Source of the DNA: Microbacterium schleiferi | Lineage (GTDB): Bacteria; Actinomycetota; Actinomycetes; Actinomycetales; Microbacteriaceae | Direction: 5' to 3' | Length of the DNA: 64,000 nucleotides | NCBI RefSeq assembly: GCF_015565955.1 | Contig: NZ_CP064760.1 | Location: 2,046,001 to 2,110,000, forward strand | Shown here: positions 34,599 through 43,486 of the stretch, one piece after another | How the letters are laid out: the number at the start of each line of letters is the position of its first letter | Numbering within the stretch: the stretch's first letter is position 1 | Translations under genes and position numbers: made by a program | Notes under the pieces: generated by a model | Databases searched by the model: none | Told to the model about the DNA's origin: nothing | What the model saw: the letters and a program-made list of their open reading frames with translations, nothing else

Positions 34599-34831
34599 GC
34601 CCTCTGCGGTGCTCCCAACGCGCCCTCTCCGACGCCGATCCGAGCGCGCACGACGGAGCCTCAATCGTGCACCATCCTGGCCGTACCCCACCCACCTCTT
34701 CCGGGCCACTACCCGAGGTCACCGGTCGCCCATCATGCAAATACCGACAGTTGTCCGCAAGACACGCTGGTGCAGCTCGAGCGCACCCGCCAGCGTCCGC
34801 GGTCGGCGCTACCCTGACCCCGAGGTCACCC

Positions 34832-35998
34832 ATGGGAAGCATCACGGCGTACGAGATCGCGGCGGGCAAGCGCTACCGCGTGCGCTGGCGCGATGACCAG
34901 CAGAAGCAGGTCGAGAAGAAGGGCTTCCGCACCAAGAAGGACGCCGAGCTCTACCTCGCGCACACCGAGGTCTCGCGCTCGAACGGCTCCTATACCGACC
35001 CCGGTGAGGCGCGTATCACTGTCGGAGCGCTGGGCGTCGAGTGGCTGCGCAACAAGAAGCACGCACTCAAGGCTTCCTCGTTCAGCTCCTTGAACACGTC
35101 GTGGCGGGTGTATGTCCTCCCCCGCTGGGGCGACGTTCGGATCGGAGACATTCGCGCGTCGCACGTGGAGCAGTGGATCCGAGAGCTGTCGGAGGGCACC
35201 GCGACGACGACGCGGACGAAGAGCGCGAAGGCCGGCGCAAGCCCCCGGTCTGCAAGCGTCGTCTATCGCGCGCTCGGCGTGCTCGCCGGCATCCTTGACA
35301 CAGCTGTGCGCGACGGACGCATCCCTCGAAACGTCGCTCGCGGCGCTCAGAATCTGCCCCCGAAACAGTCCCAGAAGCCGCGTCGCTACCTGACCCACAG
35401 CGAGGTCGTTCGCCTCGCCGAGGCGACCAACAACGACACGCATAGGACGCTGATCCTTCTGCTCTCGTACTGCGGCCTCCGGTGGAGCGAAGCGATCGGC
35501 ATGCACGTGAGCGACATCATCTTCCCGAGACACCGAATTCAGGTGCAGCGAGCGGCGGTCGAGGTCGAAGGCAAGATCGTGCTCGGCACACCGAAGAACT
35601 GGGAGCGCCGGCTGGTGCCATTCCCGGCCTTCCTGGAAGAGCCGCTGGAGCAGCTGTGTCGCGGCAAGCGCGCCGACGATCTGGTCTTCACCGATCTGCA
35701 GGGCAAGCATCTGCGCCGCGCGAAGACGCAGCACGGCGTGAACTCGTGGTTCACCACGGCGCTCGACCTCGCCGACATCGAGCGGCTGACTCCGCACGAC
35801 CTGCGTCACACCGCCGCGAGCCTCGCGATCTCGTCGGGTGCGAACGTCAAGGCCGTGCAGCGGATGCTGGGACACAAGTCGGCGGCGATGACGCTCGACA
35901 CCTACGCCGACCTCTTCGACGACGACCTCGCCGACGTGGCCGAACGGATGAATCAGGGTGGGCTCAACGCGAACGTCGCGCGGCTCTGGGAGACCTGA
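34832..35998 (+). CDS. int: Tyrosine-type site-specific integrase
   Basis: A 388-residue phage-type integrase. The N-terminal AP2-like arm-binding part (RVRWRDDQQKQVEKKGFRTKKDAELYL) is followed by a SAM-like core-binding domain and the catalytic domain with Arg in YCGLRWSEA, HxxR in TPHDLRHTAA, LGHKS and the nucleophile Tyr in TLDTYADLF. It ends about 215 bases from the ssrA 3' end, where arm-type repeats lie, so ssrA is its probable target. Bases 34599-34831 hold no convincing gene. Confidence 0.92.
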   Translation: MGSITAYEIAAGKRYRVRWRDDQQKQVEKKGFRTKKDAELYLAHTEVSRSNGSYTDPGEARITVGALGVEWLRNKKHALKASSFSSLNTSWRVYVLPRWGDVRIGDIRASHVEQWIRELSEGTATTTRTKSAKAGASPRSASVVYRALGVLAGILDTAVRDGRIPRNVARGAQNLPPKQSQKPRRYLTHSEVVRLAEATNNDTHRTLILLLSYCGLRWSEAIGMHVSDIIFPRHRIQVQRAAVEVEGKIVLGTPKNWERRLVPFPAFLEEPLEQLCRGKRADDLVFTDLQGKHLRRAKTQHGVNSWFTTALDLADIERLTPHDLRHTAASLAISSGANVKAVQRMLGHKSAAMTLDTYADLFDDDLADVAERMNQGGLNANVARLWET

Positions 35999-36099
35999 CG
36001 GGGCGTTTCGTCTCGCTGCGCTCGCTCAACGACCGACGGCGCATGAACTGCAACTAGCGGCTTTCGGACACGCTTTTCGACCTATATGCGCCAGAAGCT

Positions 36100-36120
36100 T
36101 GTGGGCGATTTGTGGGCGAC
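36100..36120. repeat. Arm-type integrase repeats, right end of island 2
   Basis: TGTGGGCGAT (36100-36109) and TGTGGGCGAC (36111-36120), 11-bp period, matching 13844-13864 at the other end of the island. Confidence 0.6.
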
Positions 36121-36152
36121 TCGGTATCGCGCCGCTCATCCACGGGCGAAGA

Positions 36153-36195
36153 AAAGCCCCGCGATCCCTACTCTCGTAAGGGATCGCGGGGGCTT
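36153..36195 (-). terminator. Rho-independent terminator of ssrA
   Basis: On the minus strand AAGCCCCCGCGATCCC, an 11-base loop and GGGATCGCGGGGCTTTTC form a long stem with one bulge followed by a short T run, starting 18 bases after the tmRNA acceptor end. Confidence 0.8.
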
Positions 36196-36213
36196 CAACT
36201 CCGTGACAGCGGC

Positions 36214-36583
36214 AGTGGAGATGGGGGAATCGAACCCCCGTCCATCGCTGGGTCATCGCGCCTTCTCCGGGCGCATTCTGTGAAAGCGTTCTACTCGGCT
36301 CCGACCTTTGTCACAGACACCTAAGTCGACAAGCCCAGCCTGGATAAAGTCCCGCGTGACGTCCAGGCGCCGTCACGCAGCAAGATCCCTTAGATGACGC
36401 TAGGAACCGTAGCGGGATCGCCTACGGGCTAACGGACTCGGGCTCGCTGCTTAGGCAGCGAGGGCGAAGTCAGACTGCTTCTTATTGGCAGTTATTTGTT
36501 TGCAGGGGGCGTTTACGAGATAACCCCGCATCCTCGGCCCGCTTCTCGCGAATTCGCAGACGATGTCGAAACCGATCATCCCC
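36214..36583 (-). ncRNA. ssrA: Transfer-messenger RNA (tmRNA)
   Basis: Minus strand. The 5' end GGGGATGATCGGTTTCGAC and the 3' end GGTTCGATTCCCCCATCTCC form the tRNA-like domain (GGGGATG pairs with CATCTCC). The tag reading frame at 36489-36451 codes ANKKQSDFALAA followed by TAA. The length, about 370 bases, is usual. The genomic sequence after the acceptor is ACTG rather than ACCA, so CCA must be added after transcription; the displaced copies at 6.98 and 13.7 kb do encode CCA. smpB lies nearby. Confidence 0.95.
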
Positions 36584-36605
36584 ATGTGCCTCAAGAGAGG
36601 CTGTT

Positions 36606-36619
36606 CCCTCACGTGAGGG
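36606..36619. promoter_or_regulatory. 14-bp palindrome upstream of ssrA
   Basis: CCCTCACGTGAGGG is a perfect palindrome 23-36 bases before the tmRNA 5' end, near the expected -35 position. A role in ssrA control is only inferred from position. Confidence 0.35.
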
Positions 36620-36746
36620 GCCGCTGTCACACTGTGGAGTTTCGAAGGTTCGCAGATGCCGTGGCATCCGAGCTTCCCAGGATACAACGGATGCCGCATG
36701 CGGCGCATTCCCCGCGCGCACAGTCGCACGACGTAGAGTCGCAGTC

Positions 36747-37412
36747 ATGCGCGATGTCATCATCACCGTCCGCGGCGAACACCAGACCCGGGTCGCTCCC
36801 GAGGAGGCCGTGGCGCGGCTCACCATCCGCACGGAGGGCGAGGAGCGGACCTCGGTCATGACGCAGGCGACGGATGCCGCGAGCATCCTTCGTACCGCGC
36901 TCACCGCTCGCCAGGACGCCGGTGAGGTGCGCGAGTGGTCGACCGGCCGCGTCAGCGTCCGCTCCGAGCGCCCGTGGAATAACGAGGGCAAGCAGCTGCC
37001 ACTCGTCCACCACGCCTCGCTCGATGTCTCGGCGACCTTCGCCGATCTCGACGCGCTCTCGGGGTGGCTCGGTGAAGTCTCCGAACTCGACGCGATCCAC
37101 GTCGATGGGGTGCGGTGGATGCTGACAGAGGCGACACGAGCTGCCGTCGAAGCCGATGTGTCGGCGAATGCCGTCCGCGTCGCGATGACACGGGCTACCG
37201 CCTATGCCGCAGCCCTCGGGCTCGCCGAGGTCACGGCTGTCGAGGTCGCCGACGTGGGCCTTCTCGGTGGCGGTGCGCCGGTCGCGGCATCCGGACCCGC
37301 TCCACGGATGATGATGGCGGCAAGCCCGATGGACGCGGGGGTCTCACTCGAGCTGCAGCCGGCGGACATCGTCGTCACCGCCGCCGTGGAAGCGCGGTTC
37401 AGCGCCCGCTGA
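36747..37412 (+). CDS. SIMPL (DUF541) domain protein
   Basis: A 221-residue SIMPL/DUF541 protein without a signal peptide, unlike the periplasmic members. It opens IITVRGEHQTRVAPEEAVARLTIRTEG and shows the long helical middle and the C-terminal ITVTAAVEARF-like strand (here IVVTAAVEARFSAR). Function unknown; some relatives affect stress tolerance. TAGAGT ends seven bases before the ATG, so the mRNA is probably leaderless. It is divergent from ssrA and convergent with smpB. Confidence 0.82.
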   Translation: MRDVIITVRGEHQTRVAPEEAVARLTIRTEGEERTSVMTQATDAASILRTALTARQDAGEVREWSTGRVSVRSERPWNNEGKQLPLVHHASLDVSATFADLDALSGWLGEVSELDAIHVDGVRWMLTEATRAAVEADVSANAVRVAMTRATAYAAALGLAEVTAVEVADVGLLGGGAPVAASGPAPRMMMAASPMDAGVSLELQPADIVVTAAVEARFSAR

Positions 37413-37428
37413 CGGGCACCGGCGCCGC

Positions 37429-37905
37429 CTACTCCCCCAGGCGGTTCTTGGTGCGCATGGCGCGCTCTGCCTCGCGCTTGTCTTGCCGCTCCCGCAGGGT
37501 CTGACGCTTGTCGTACTCCGCCTTACCCTTGGCGACGGCGATCTCCACCTTCGCGCGCCCGTCCGAGAAGTACAGCTTCATCGGGATGAGCGTGTAGCCG
37601 CCGGCCGAGACGGCGTGGCTGAGCTTGATGATCTCGTCTTTATGCAGCAGCAGCTTGCGTACCCGCTTGGCCGAGTGGTTGGTCCAATGCCCCTGCGAGT
37701 ACTCGGGGATGTGCACCGAATCCAGGAACGCCTGACCGCCATCGATATAGGCGTATCCGTCGCTGAGGTTCGCGCGCCCCTGGCGCAGCGACTTGACCTC
37801 GGTGCCGGTGAGGACAAGTCCCGCCTCGTACGTCTTCTCGATGGAGTACTCGTGTCGCGCACGACGATTGGTCGCGATGACCTTTTCTCCGCGTTCGCGT
37901 GGCAT
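37429..37905 (-). CDS. smpB: SsrA-binding protein SmpB
   Basis: A 158-residue SmpB: VIATNRRARHEYSIEKTYEAGLVLTGTEVKSLRQGRANLSDGYAYI is the conserved N-terminal barrel, and KRQTLRERQDKREAERAMR the basic C-terminal helix that enters the mRNA channel. It binds tmRNA and delivers it to stalled ribosomes. AAGGAGGAGCC precedes the ATG. The ssrA gene is 0.9 kb away, the normal actinobacterial neighbourhood. Confidence 0.96.
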   Translation of the reverse strand: MPRERGEKVIATNRRARHEYSIEKTYEAGLVLTGTEVKSLRQGRANLSDGYAYIDGGQAFLDSVHIPEYSQGHWTNHSAKRVRKLLLHKDEIIKLSHAVSAGGYTLIPMKLYFSDGRAKVEIAVAKGKAEYDKRQTLRERQDKREAERAMRTKNRLGE

Positions 37906-37984
37906 GGCTCCTCCTTTCGACGCAGCCCACCAGTGTACCAAGCCGTCGTCCGCGGACGAGCGGTCAGCCCTCGCCGGCTGCGGG

Positions 37985-38317
37985 TTAGAGCGGGCCGTTG
38001 CCGAACTGGATGGCCAGCAGTGCGAGGAAAAGCCATAGGAGGTATCCCACGACGCCGGCGAAGATCGTGACGGCGGCCACCGAATAGCCCCAGCCGATCT
38101 GCCGGGCACGCAGCAGGCGACGGATAACGAGTATGGCGAACACGGTGGTCGCGAGAACCGGGATCCCGAACACCGCTACCGAGATGAGCGGACCACCGAG
38201 GTTTGCCAGCGCGGCTACCGCGAACAGCAGCAGCGGGCCGAGCCCGAGAAGGATCCCTGCGATACCCCAGGCGGGCGCGGAACGCACCGGCTGTGCCGCT
38301 CGCGAGTCCGGTGCCAT
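37985..38317 (-). CDS. Small integral membrane protein
   Basis: A 110-residue protein with three or four hydrophobic helices (GIAGILLGLGPLLLFAVAALANL, LISVAVFGIPVLATTVFAIL, YSVAAVTIFAGVVGYLLWLF). No known motif. It lies between ftsX and smpB on the same strand, 25 bases after ftsX, so it is probably in the same operon. Confidence 0.7.
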   Translation of the reverse strand: MAPDSRAAQPVRSAPAWGIAGILLGLGPLLLFAVAALANLGGPLISVAVFGIPVLATTVFAILVIRRLLRARQIGWGYSVAAVTIFAGVVGYLLWLFLALLAIQFGNGPL

Positions 38318-38342
38318 CGACCTGCCCCCTCTCGGTGCCGAC

Positions 38343-39256
38343 TCAGGCCCGAAGCCAGCGTCTGATCGCGAAGCCCGCCGAGAACGCGGCCAACACGATG
38401 CCGATGCCGATGAGGACGGGAATGACGATCAGGACGTCGGCGGTGTCGACCCACGTCGCCACGAACGTTATGCGCGAGCGCAGGTATTCCTGCACGCCGA
38501 ACTGCACGCCCGCCACGACGGCCACGCTCGCCAGCACCGAGCCGATAAGCGCGGCTAGCACTCCCTCGAGGATGAACGGCGTCTGGATGAACCGGTTGGA
38601 TGCCCCCACGAGCCGCATGATGCCGAGTTCACGCCGTCGCGCATACGCGGACAATCGGATCGTCGTCGAGATGAGCAGCACGGCAGCGATGAGCATGAGT
38701 CCGGCGATCCCCACCGCGACGTAGGTCGCGACGGTGAGGGCGGAGAACAACGGCTCAAGGTACTGAAGCTGGTCCTTGACCTCTTCAATGCCATCCCTCC
38801 CCCGAACGCTTCGGAGATGACGGCTGACTTGCTCGGATCGGCAAGAGTGATGCGGAATCTCGCTCCGAACTGGTCCTCGCTGAGGATGCCGTCATACTCG
38901 TCTCCGAGAACGCTCAGCGCATCCTCGTAGACCTGCTCGGAACTGTCGAACTGCAGATCGCTGATCAGCGGAGCAAGCGAGTCGGAGTCGAGCTCGGCCT
39001 GAACCGCGTCGATCTGTTCCTGGGTGGCGACTCCGTTCGCGCACGTGTCGACCTGCGACAGCGAACTGCACATGTAGATCTGCACCTGGGCGCGGTCGGC
39101 CCAGAACGTGCGCATTGTGCCGATCTGCAGCTGCATGAGCATCGCGGCGCCGACGAAGGTGAGAGACACGAAGGTGACGAGGACGACCGAGATCACCATC
39201 GACGCGTTGCGGCGCAGGCCGCTGAACGCCTCACCGAGGACAAGCCCGGCCCTCAT
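38343..39256 (-). CDS. ftsX: Cell-division permease FtsX, single frameshift
   Basis: The N-terminal part (MRAGLVLGEAFSGLRRNASM, helix, extracellular loop) is in one frame; the C-terminal part with three helices and ARRRELGIMRLVGASNRFIQ, the FtsX signature, is in another. The change is needed near the C3TC5 run at 38795-38803. About 304 residues when joined. FtsX and FtsE activate cell-wall hydrolases at division, and loss is harmful in most bacteria, so a missing or extra base in the assembly is the likelier cause. Its ATG overlaps the ftsE stop. Confidence 0.9.
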
Positions 39257-40461
39257 GAGGTCGGCCCGACTTCATCGTCGCGATGCTCGGCATCCAGACC
39301 CAGACGTTCGGCGAGTCCGAGCTCCTCGACGTCGACCTCGGGGATGTCGATGACGGGTACGGGCTGGGTTGCGGCACGCGGGGCCGGCTGCGCGGCAGGC
39401 GGCTGTGCGGCTGGCTGCTGGGGCGACTGCGCGGCCGGCACCTGCCACTCCGGCGGAACGGATGCGGCACGCGGTGCGGCCGCGGAATCGTCGGCCTGCG
39501 CGGGCGCGGCTGCGTCGCCGGATGGGGCTTCAGCGACGGCGGGAGCGGGGGTTTCTGGATCCACAGGTGCGGCGCGCACCTCGGCGAGCGCCGAGGCGAA
39601 CGGCGCCGTCGCCGGGTCGTCGACGACGTCCACGGCAGCTGCCACAGCGATCTCGGCATCCGTGACGGTGGGCTCGATCCCGACCTCGCGCTGCAGTTCG
39701 AGCACCGCCGTGAGTGCTGCAGCCGCCGCAGCACCGCGCACCTGCTCGGGCTGAAGGCGTGGCAGACCCGACGTGTCGCCGTACCCACCGTGCCGCTCAT
39801 CACGCATCATCTGGCCGCCGCGCAGTTCGATGACGCGGCGCTTCATCTGGTCGACGAATCCGGCCTCGTGCGTGGCCATCACGATCGTGGTGCCACCGGC
39901 GTTGATCCGCGCCAACAGCTGCATGATGTCGATTGAGGTTCCCGGGTCGAGGTTTCCCGTGGGCTCGTCGGCCAGCAGCACCTGGGGGCGGTTCACCAGT
40001 GCACGGGCGATCGCGACGCGCTGCTGCTCACCACCGGAGAGCTCGTGCGGCATCCGCTTCTGCTTGTCGGCGAGACCGACGAGGGCGAGCGCCTCGGGCA
40101 CAGCCTGCTTGATGAAGCCGCGCGATGACCCGATGACCTGCAGCGTGAACGCGACGTTCTGGAAGACCGTCTTGTTCGGCAGCAACCGGAAGTCCTGAAA
40201 GACCGCGCCGACGTGGCGCCGGAAGTAGGGAACCTTGCGGTTGGCGAGGGTGCGCAGGTCGCGTCCGAGCACGAGCACGTTGCCGGAGGTGGCGACATCC
40301 TCACGCAGAATCAGGCGCAGACACGAGGACTTGCCAGACCCCGACGCGCCAACGAGGAACACGAACTCGCCGCGGAGCACTTCGAAGCTCACCTGGTCGA
40401 GGGCGGGTTTCGCGGTGCCCCGGTATCTCTTGGTGACGTTCTCGAACCGGATCATGGCCAT
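39253..40461 (-). CDS. ftsE: Cell-division ATP-binding protein FtsE with long C-terminal extension
   Basis: Residues 1-225 are a complete ABC ATPase: Walker A GASGSGKS, LSGGEQQRVAIARAL signature, Walker B VLLADEPTGNLD and the switch His in MATHE. A further 175 or so residues follow, rich in Ala, Pro and Gln and of low complexity, ending with an acidic piece (DIPEVDVEELGLAERLGLDAE). Typical FtsE has about 230 residues, so this is nearly doubled. The tail may tether FtsE to partners; that is inference. Confidence 0.93.
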   Translation of the reverse strand: MAMIRFENVTKRYRGTAKPALDQVSFEVLRGEFVFLVGASGSGKSSCLRLILREDVATSGNVLVLGRDLRTLANRKVPYFRRHVGAVFQDFRLLPNKTVFQNVAFTLQVIGSSRGFIKQAVPEALALVGLADKQKRMPHELSGGEQQRVAIARALVNRPQVLLADEPTGNLDPGTSIDIMQLLARINAGGTTIVMATHEAGFVDQMKRRVIELRGGQMMRDERHGGYGDTSGLPRLQPEQVRGAAAAAALTAVLELQREVGIEPTVTDAEIAVAAAVDVVDDPATAPFASALAEVRAAPVDPETPAPAVAEAPSGDAAAPAQADDSAAAPRAASVPPEWQVPAAQSPQQPAAQPPAAQPAPRAATQPVPVIDIPEVDVEELGLAERLGLDAEHRDDEVGPTS

Positions 40462-40535
40462 CTGAGCCTAAGCGCGAGGGCGATCAGCGCCGGGTGCGAC
40501 ACCCGCCGCGGCAGCACTCCGCGTCGGATCGGTTT

Positions 40536-40584
40536 CGATCAGACGATGCCGTGACGAATTCGATCAGACGGATGCCGTGACGAA
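40536..40584. repeat. Short tandem repeat upstream of ftsE
   Basis: CGATCAGACGATGCCGTGAC... (40536-40558) is repeated at 40561-40584 with one inserted G. It lies in the 127-base gap between prfB and ftsE. Confidence 0.6.
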
Positions 40585-40588
40585 CGAC

Positions 40589-41701
40589 TTAGTCGTCGTC
40601 ATCCTTGCGCTTGCGCCACCGGATGCCGGCCGCGATGAATCCGTCGAGGTCGCCGTCGAAGACGACCGCGGGGTTTCCGACCTCGTGGCCGGTACGCAGA
40701 TCCTTCACGAGCTGCTGACCGTAGAGGAAGTAGGAGCGCATCTGGTCGCCCCAGCTGGCCGTGATGACGCCCGCCAGCTCCTTCTTCTTCGCTGCTTCCT
40801 CTTCACGCTGCAAGAGCATGAGGCGCGTCTGCAGCACGCGCATCGCTGCAGCGCGGTTCTGGATCTGGCTCTTCTCGTTCTGCATCGACACGACGATGCC
40901 CGTCGGAATGTGGGTGATGCGCACTGCCGAGTCGGTGGTGTTGACCGACTGACCACCGGGACCGGACGAACGGAACACGTCGACGCGGATGTCGCTTTCG
41001 GGCACCTCGACCTCGACGGCTTCCTCCATCACCGGGATCACCTCGACGGCGGCGAACGACGTCTGCCGCTTGTCGGCCGAACCGAACGGGCTGATGCGAG
41101 CGAGGCGGTGCGTTCCCGCCTCGACCGAGAGCGTGCCGTAGGCGTAGGGGGCGTCGATCTCGAACGTCGCGGACTTGATGCCCGCGCCCTCGGCGTAGGA
41201 GGTGTCCATGACCTTCACGGGGTACTTGTGACGCTCTGCCCACCGCAAATACATGCGCAGGAGCATCTCGGCGAAGTCGGTTGCGTCGTCTCCCCCAGCA
41301 CCCGAGCGGATGGTCACGACTGCCGAGCGATCGTCGTACTCCCCGTCGAGAAGGGTCTGCACTTCGAGGTCACCGATGACCTGCTCGAGTTCGGCCAGTT
41401 CGCGTCGGGCCTCACCTGCCGACTCTTCGTCGTCCATCTCGTTGGCAAGCTCCACGAGCACCTCGAGGTCATCGAGACGCTGCGCGACGGCGTTGATCCG
41501 AGACATCTCAGACTGCCGATGGCTGAGGGCGCTGGTGACCTTCTGCGCCTTCTCTGGGTCGTCCCACAGGTCGGGCGCACCGGCCTCCTCGCTCAGCCGG
41601 GCGATCTCCGCAGCGAGCGCGTCGACGTCGACAACCGAGCGGATGTCGTTGAATGTGGAGCGCAGGGCCTGGATGTCGGCGGACAGATCGAGTTCGAGCA
41701 T
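40589..41701 (-). CDS. prfB: Peptide chain release factor 2
   Basis: A 370-residue class-I release factor. The stop-codon-reading tripeptide SPF is in [13 protein letters not shown] and the catalytic GGQ in [15 protein letters not shown], so it is RF2 (UGA/UAA). No in-frame stop requiring the +1 programmed frameshift of enteric prfB is present. The order prfB-ftsE-ftsX-smpB is the conserved actinobacterial one. Confidence 0.96.
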   Translation of the reverse strand: MLELDLSADIQALRSTFNDIRSVVDVDALAAEIARLSEEAGAPDLWDDPEKAQKVTSALSHRQSEMSRINAVAQRLDDLEVLVELANEMDDEESAGEARRELAELEQVIGDLEVQTLLDGEYDDRSAVVTIRSGAGGDDATDFAEMLLRMYLRWAERHKYPVKVMDTSYAEGAGIKSATFEIDAPYAYGTLSVEAGTHRLARISPFGSADKRQTSFAAVEVIPVMEEAVEVEVPESDIRVDVFRSSGPGGQSVNTTDSAVRITHIPTGIVVSMQNEKSQIQNRAAAMRVLQTRLMLLQREEEAAKKKELAGVITASWGDQMRSYFLYGQQLVKDLRTGHEVGNPAVVFDGDLDGFIAAGIRWRKRKDDDD

Positions 41702-41726
41702 GACAGTCCAGACTAACGTGGAACCG

Positions 41727-43046
41727 ATGACCGATCCCCCCGTCCCGATCCGCGCGCGGGATGTGCTGTGGCGGTTCGGTCCGATGGTCTACCTCCCCAC
41801 GGTGCTGTTCGCGCTCGGCGAGGGCGCTGTCATCCCCCTGATTCCGGTCATCGCGGCCCAGTTGGGCGCGGATGTCGCGGGGGCAGCCCTTGTCGCGTCG
41901 GCCCTGGTCGTCGGACAGCTCGCGGGAAACCTCCCAGCGGGCTGGGCGGTCGCGCGCTTCGGCGAGCGCATCACGATGGGAGTGGCTGGCGGGCTCGCGA
42001 TGGTCGGGGTGGCCGGCATGATCGTGGCGCCGATGCTCGGCGTGTTCGCGGCATCCGTGCTGCTCATCGGGCTGTGCGCGGCGGCGTTCGGGCTTGCTCG
42101 CCACTCGTTCATGACCACACGCGTGCCTCTCTCCTTCCGATCGCGCGGGATGTCGCTGCTGGGCGGCACGTTCCGGCTGGGGATGTTCGTCGGCCCGTTC
42201 GTGGCAGCGGCGCTGCTCGCGATCTTCGGCGACGAACACGCCGCCATCTGGTTCTTCGGCGTGTGCCTGGCCGCGACCGTGATCCTCGTGGTGTTCGGCC
42301 CCGATCCCGAACAACGCTTCGCCGCGCCTCCCGTCGAGGTGTCCTCCGAGGCTGAGCGCGAGCGAGAGGTGCGCGAACTCGAAGGCGAGGACACGGGCGA
42401 GGCGATCACGGGCAGCATCCGCGTACCGGGGCGACGCGAGAGCGTCTTCGTGGTCGCGTGGCGATACCGCGAGGTCCTCTCGCGCCTCGGCGTCGCAGCC
42501 GCGTCCTTGTCTGCTGTGCGCTCGGCGCGCCAAGTGGTTCTGCCGCTGTGGGGCGTCTCGATCGGGCTCGACGCGCAGACGATTGCTCTTGTCGTCGGCA
42601 TCTCCGGAGCGATCGACTTCGCGCTCTTCTACGCGAGCGGACAGGTCATGGACCGTTTCGGGCGGCTCTGGGCAGCACTTCCGGCGATGCTCCTCATGAG
42701 CCTGGGCTTTCTCGCGCTCTCGTTCACACACGAGCTCGACTCGTCGGCGATGTGGTTCGCGGTGTTCGCAGCGGTGCTCGGTGTCGGCAATGGGCTCTCC
42801 AGCGGCATCCTGCTCACTCTGGGCGCCGATGTCGCGCCCCGGACCGACCCGGCACCGTTCCTGGGGTCCTGGCGCATGTTCACCGATGCCGGCGGGGCCG
42901 CGGCGCCATTGCTGGTCTCGGGGATCGCGGCGCTGTCGACCCTGTCAGTCGCGACCGGCGCGGTGGGTGTGCTCGGCCTCCTCGGTGCTGCGGCCTTCGT
43001 CCGCTGGGTTCCGCGGTTCGTTCCGCGTTCGGGGCGAGCGGGCTGA
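41727..43046 (+). CDS. MFS transporter
   Basis: A 439-residue major facilitator with about 12 helices. The A-motif-like [11 protein letters not shown] follows helix 2, and a long acidic cytoplasmic loop ([20 protein letters not shown]) joins the halves. The substrate is unknown; DHA1-type drug exporters look alike. TAACGT ends seven bases before the ATG and there is no Shine-Dalgarno, so the transcript is probably leaderless. It is divergent from prfB. Confidence 0.85.
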   Translation: MTDPPVPIRARDVLWRFGPMVYLPTVLFALGEGAVIPLIPVIAAQLGADVAGAALVASALVVGQLAGNLPAGWAVARFGERITMGVAGGLAMVGVAGMIVAPMLGVFAASVLLIGLCAAAFGLARHSFMTTRVPLSFRSRGMSLLGGTFRLGMFVGPFVAAALLAIFGDEHAAIWFFGVCLAATVILVVFGPDPEQRFAAPPVEVSSEAEREREVRELEGEDTGEAITGSIRVPGRRESVFVVAWRYREVLSRLGVAAASLSAVRSARQVVLPLWGVSIGLDAQTIALVVGISGAIDFALFYASGQVMDRFGRLWAALPAMLLMSLGFLALSFTHELDSSAMWFAVFAAVLGVGNGLSSGILLTLGADVAPRTDPAPFLGSWRMFTDAGGAAAPLLVSGIAALSTLSVATGAVGVLGLLGAAAFVRWVPRFVPRSGRAG

Positions 43047-43051
43047 AACCG

Positions 43052-43420
43052 TCAGCCCGTGACGATCGGGATGCCGGTAGCCGAGGATGCCTCGGTGATG
43101 CCGCCGGCATCCGTGACATCGGTGAAGCCCAGCTCGGTCATGATCGAGGCGGCCTGCGCGGATCGGTTTCCGGACCGGCAATAGACCACGTAGGCCCCGT
43201 CGAGGGGCTGCTCGGCGATCTCCTGGTCGAACGAGCCCGACTGGAGATTGACGTTGATAGCGCCCTCGAGGTGACCCTCCGCGTACTCTTCGGGTGCGCG
43301 CACATCGATGATCACCGCGTCGTCGGCAACCTCGACCGACGGGGTCGTTGAGCACGCCGCGAGACTCGTGACGAGCACGGCAGCGGCAAGCGCGGCGAAG
43401 AGAATGCGGATGCGTCGCAT
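43052..43420 (-). CDS. Rhodanese-domain lipoprotein
   Basis: A 122-residue single-domain rhodanese with a lipoprotein signal (LVTSLAAC, Cys about 23). The active-site loop is YCRSGNRSAQA with the persulfide Cys. It works outside the membrane. It is divergent from the thioredoxin gene across 66 bases holding one CsoR/CstR-type operator, which suggests sulfane-sulfur control of both sides. Confidence 0.88.
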   Translation of the reverse strand: MRRIRILFAALAAAVLVTSLAACSTTPSVEVADDAVIIDVRAPEEYAEGHLEGAINVNLQSGSFDQEIAEQPLDGAYVVYCRSGNRSAQAASIMTELGFTDVTDAGGITEASSATGIPIVTG

Positions 43421-43460
43421 GGAGGGTCCTTTCCAGACGGGACGATAGACGACCGATGTG

Positions 43461-43479
43461 ATACCCCCTAGGGTATACT
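43461..43479. promoter_or_regulatory. CsoR/CstR-type operator and thioredoxin -10
   Basis: ATACCCCCTAGGGTAT (43461-43476) overlaps the -10 element TATACT (43474-43479), which ends seven bases before the thioredoxin ATG. With rhodanese and thioredoxin genes on either side, the persulfide sensor CstR is a better guess than copper CsoR. Confidence 0.6.
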
Positions 43480-43486
43480 ACTGTCC

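Larger units (their letters stand above)
13656..36223. mobile_element. Island 2, integrated at the ssrA 3' end
   Basis: Bounded on the left by the second ssrA-derived repeat and on the right by the intact ssrA, with a tyrosine integrase ending about 215 bases from ssrA. Matching 10-bp direct repeats (TGTGGGCGAT/C) occur inside both ends. Cargo: relaxase, RhuM-Fic, metal efflux, and a copper block carrying an IS110. It is composite, since a tRNA-Ser-type att remnant lies at 21.2 kb. No type IV secretion genes are seen, so it would be mobilisable rather than self-transmissible. Confidence 0.7.

Noticed and set aside
34599..34831. Upstream open frame joined to the integrase from 32951
   Set aside because: It overlaps the MFS gene in another frame and has no integrase similarity before 34832.
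40589..41701. Possible programmed +1 frameshift in prfB
   Set aside because: The gene is open from ATG to stop with no in-frame UGA near codon 25, so none is needed.
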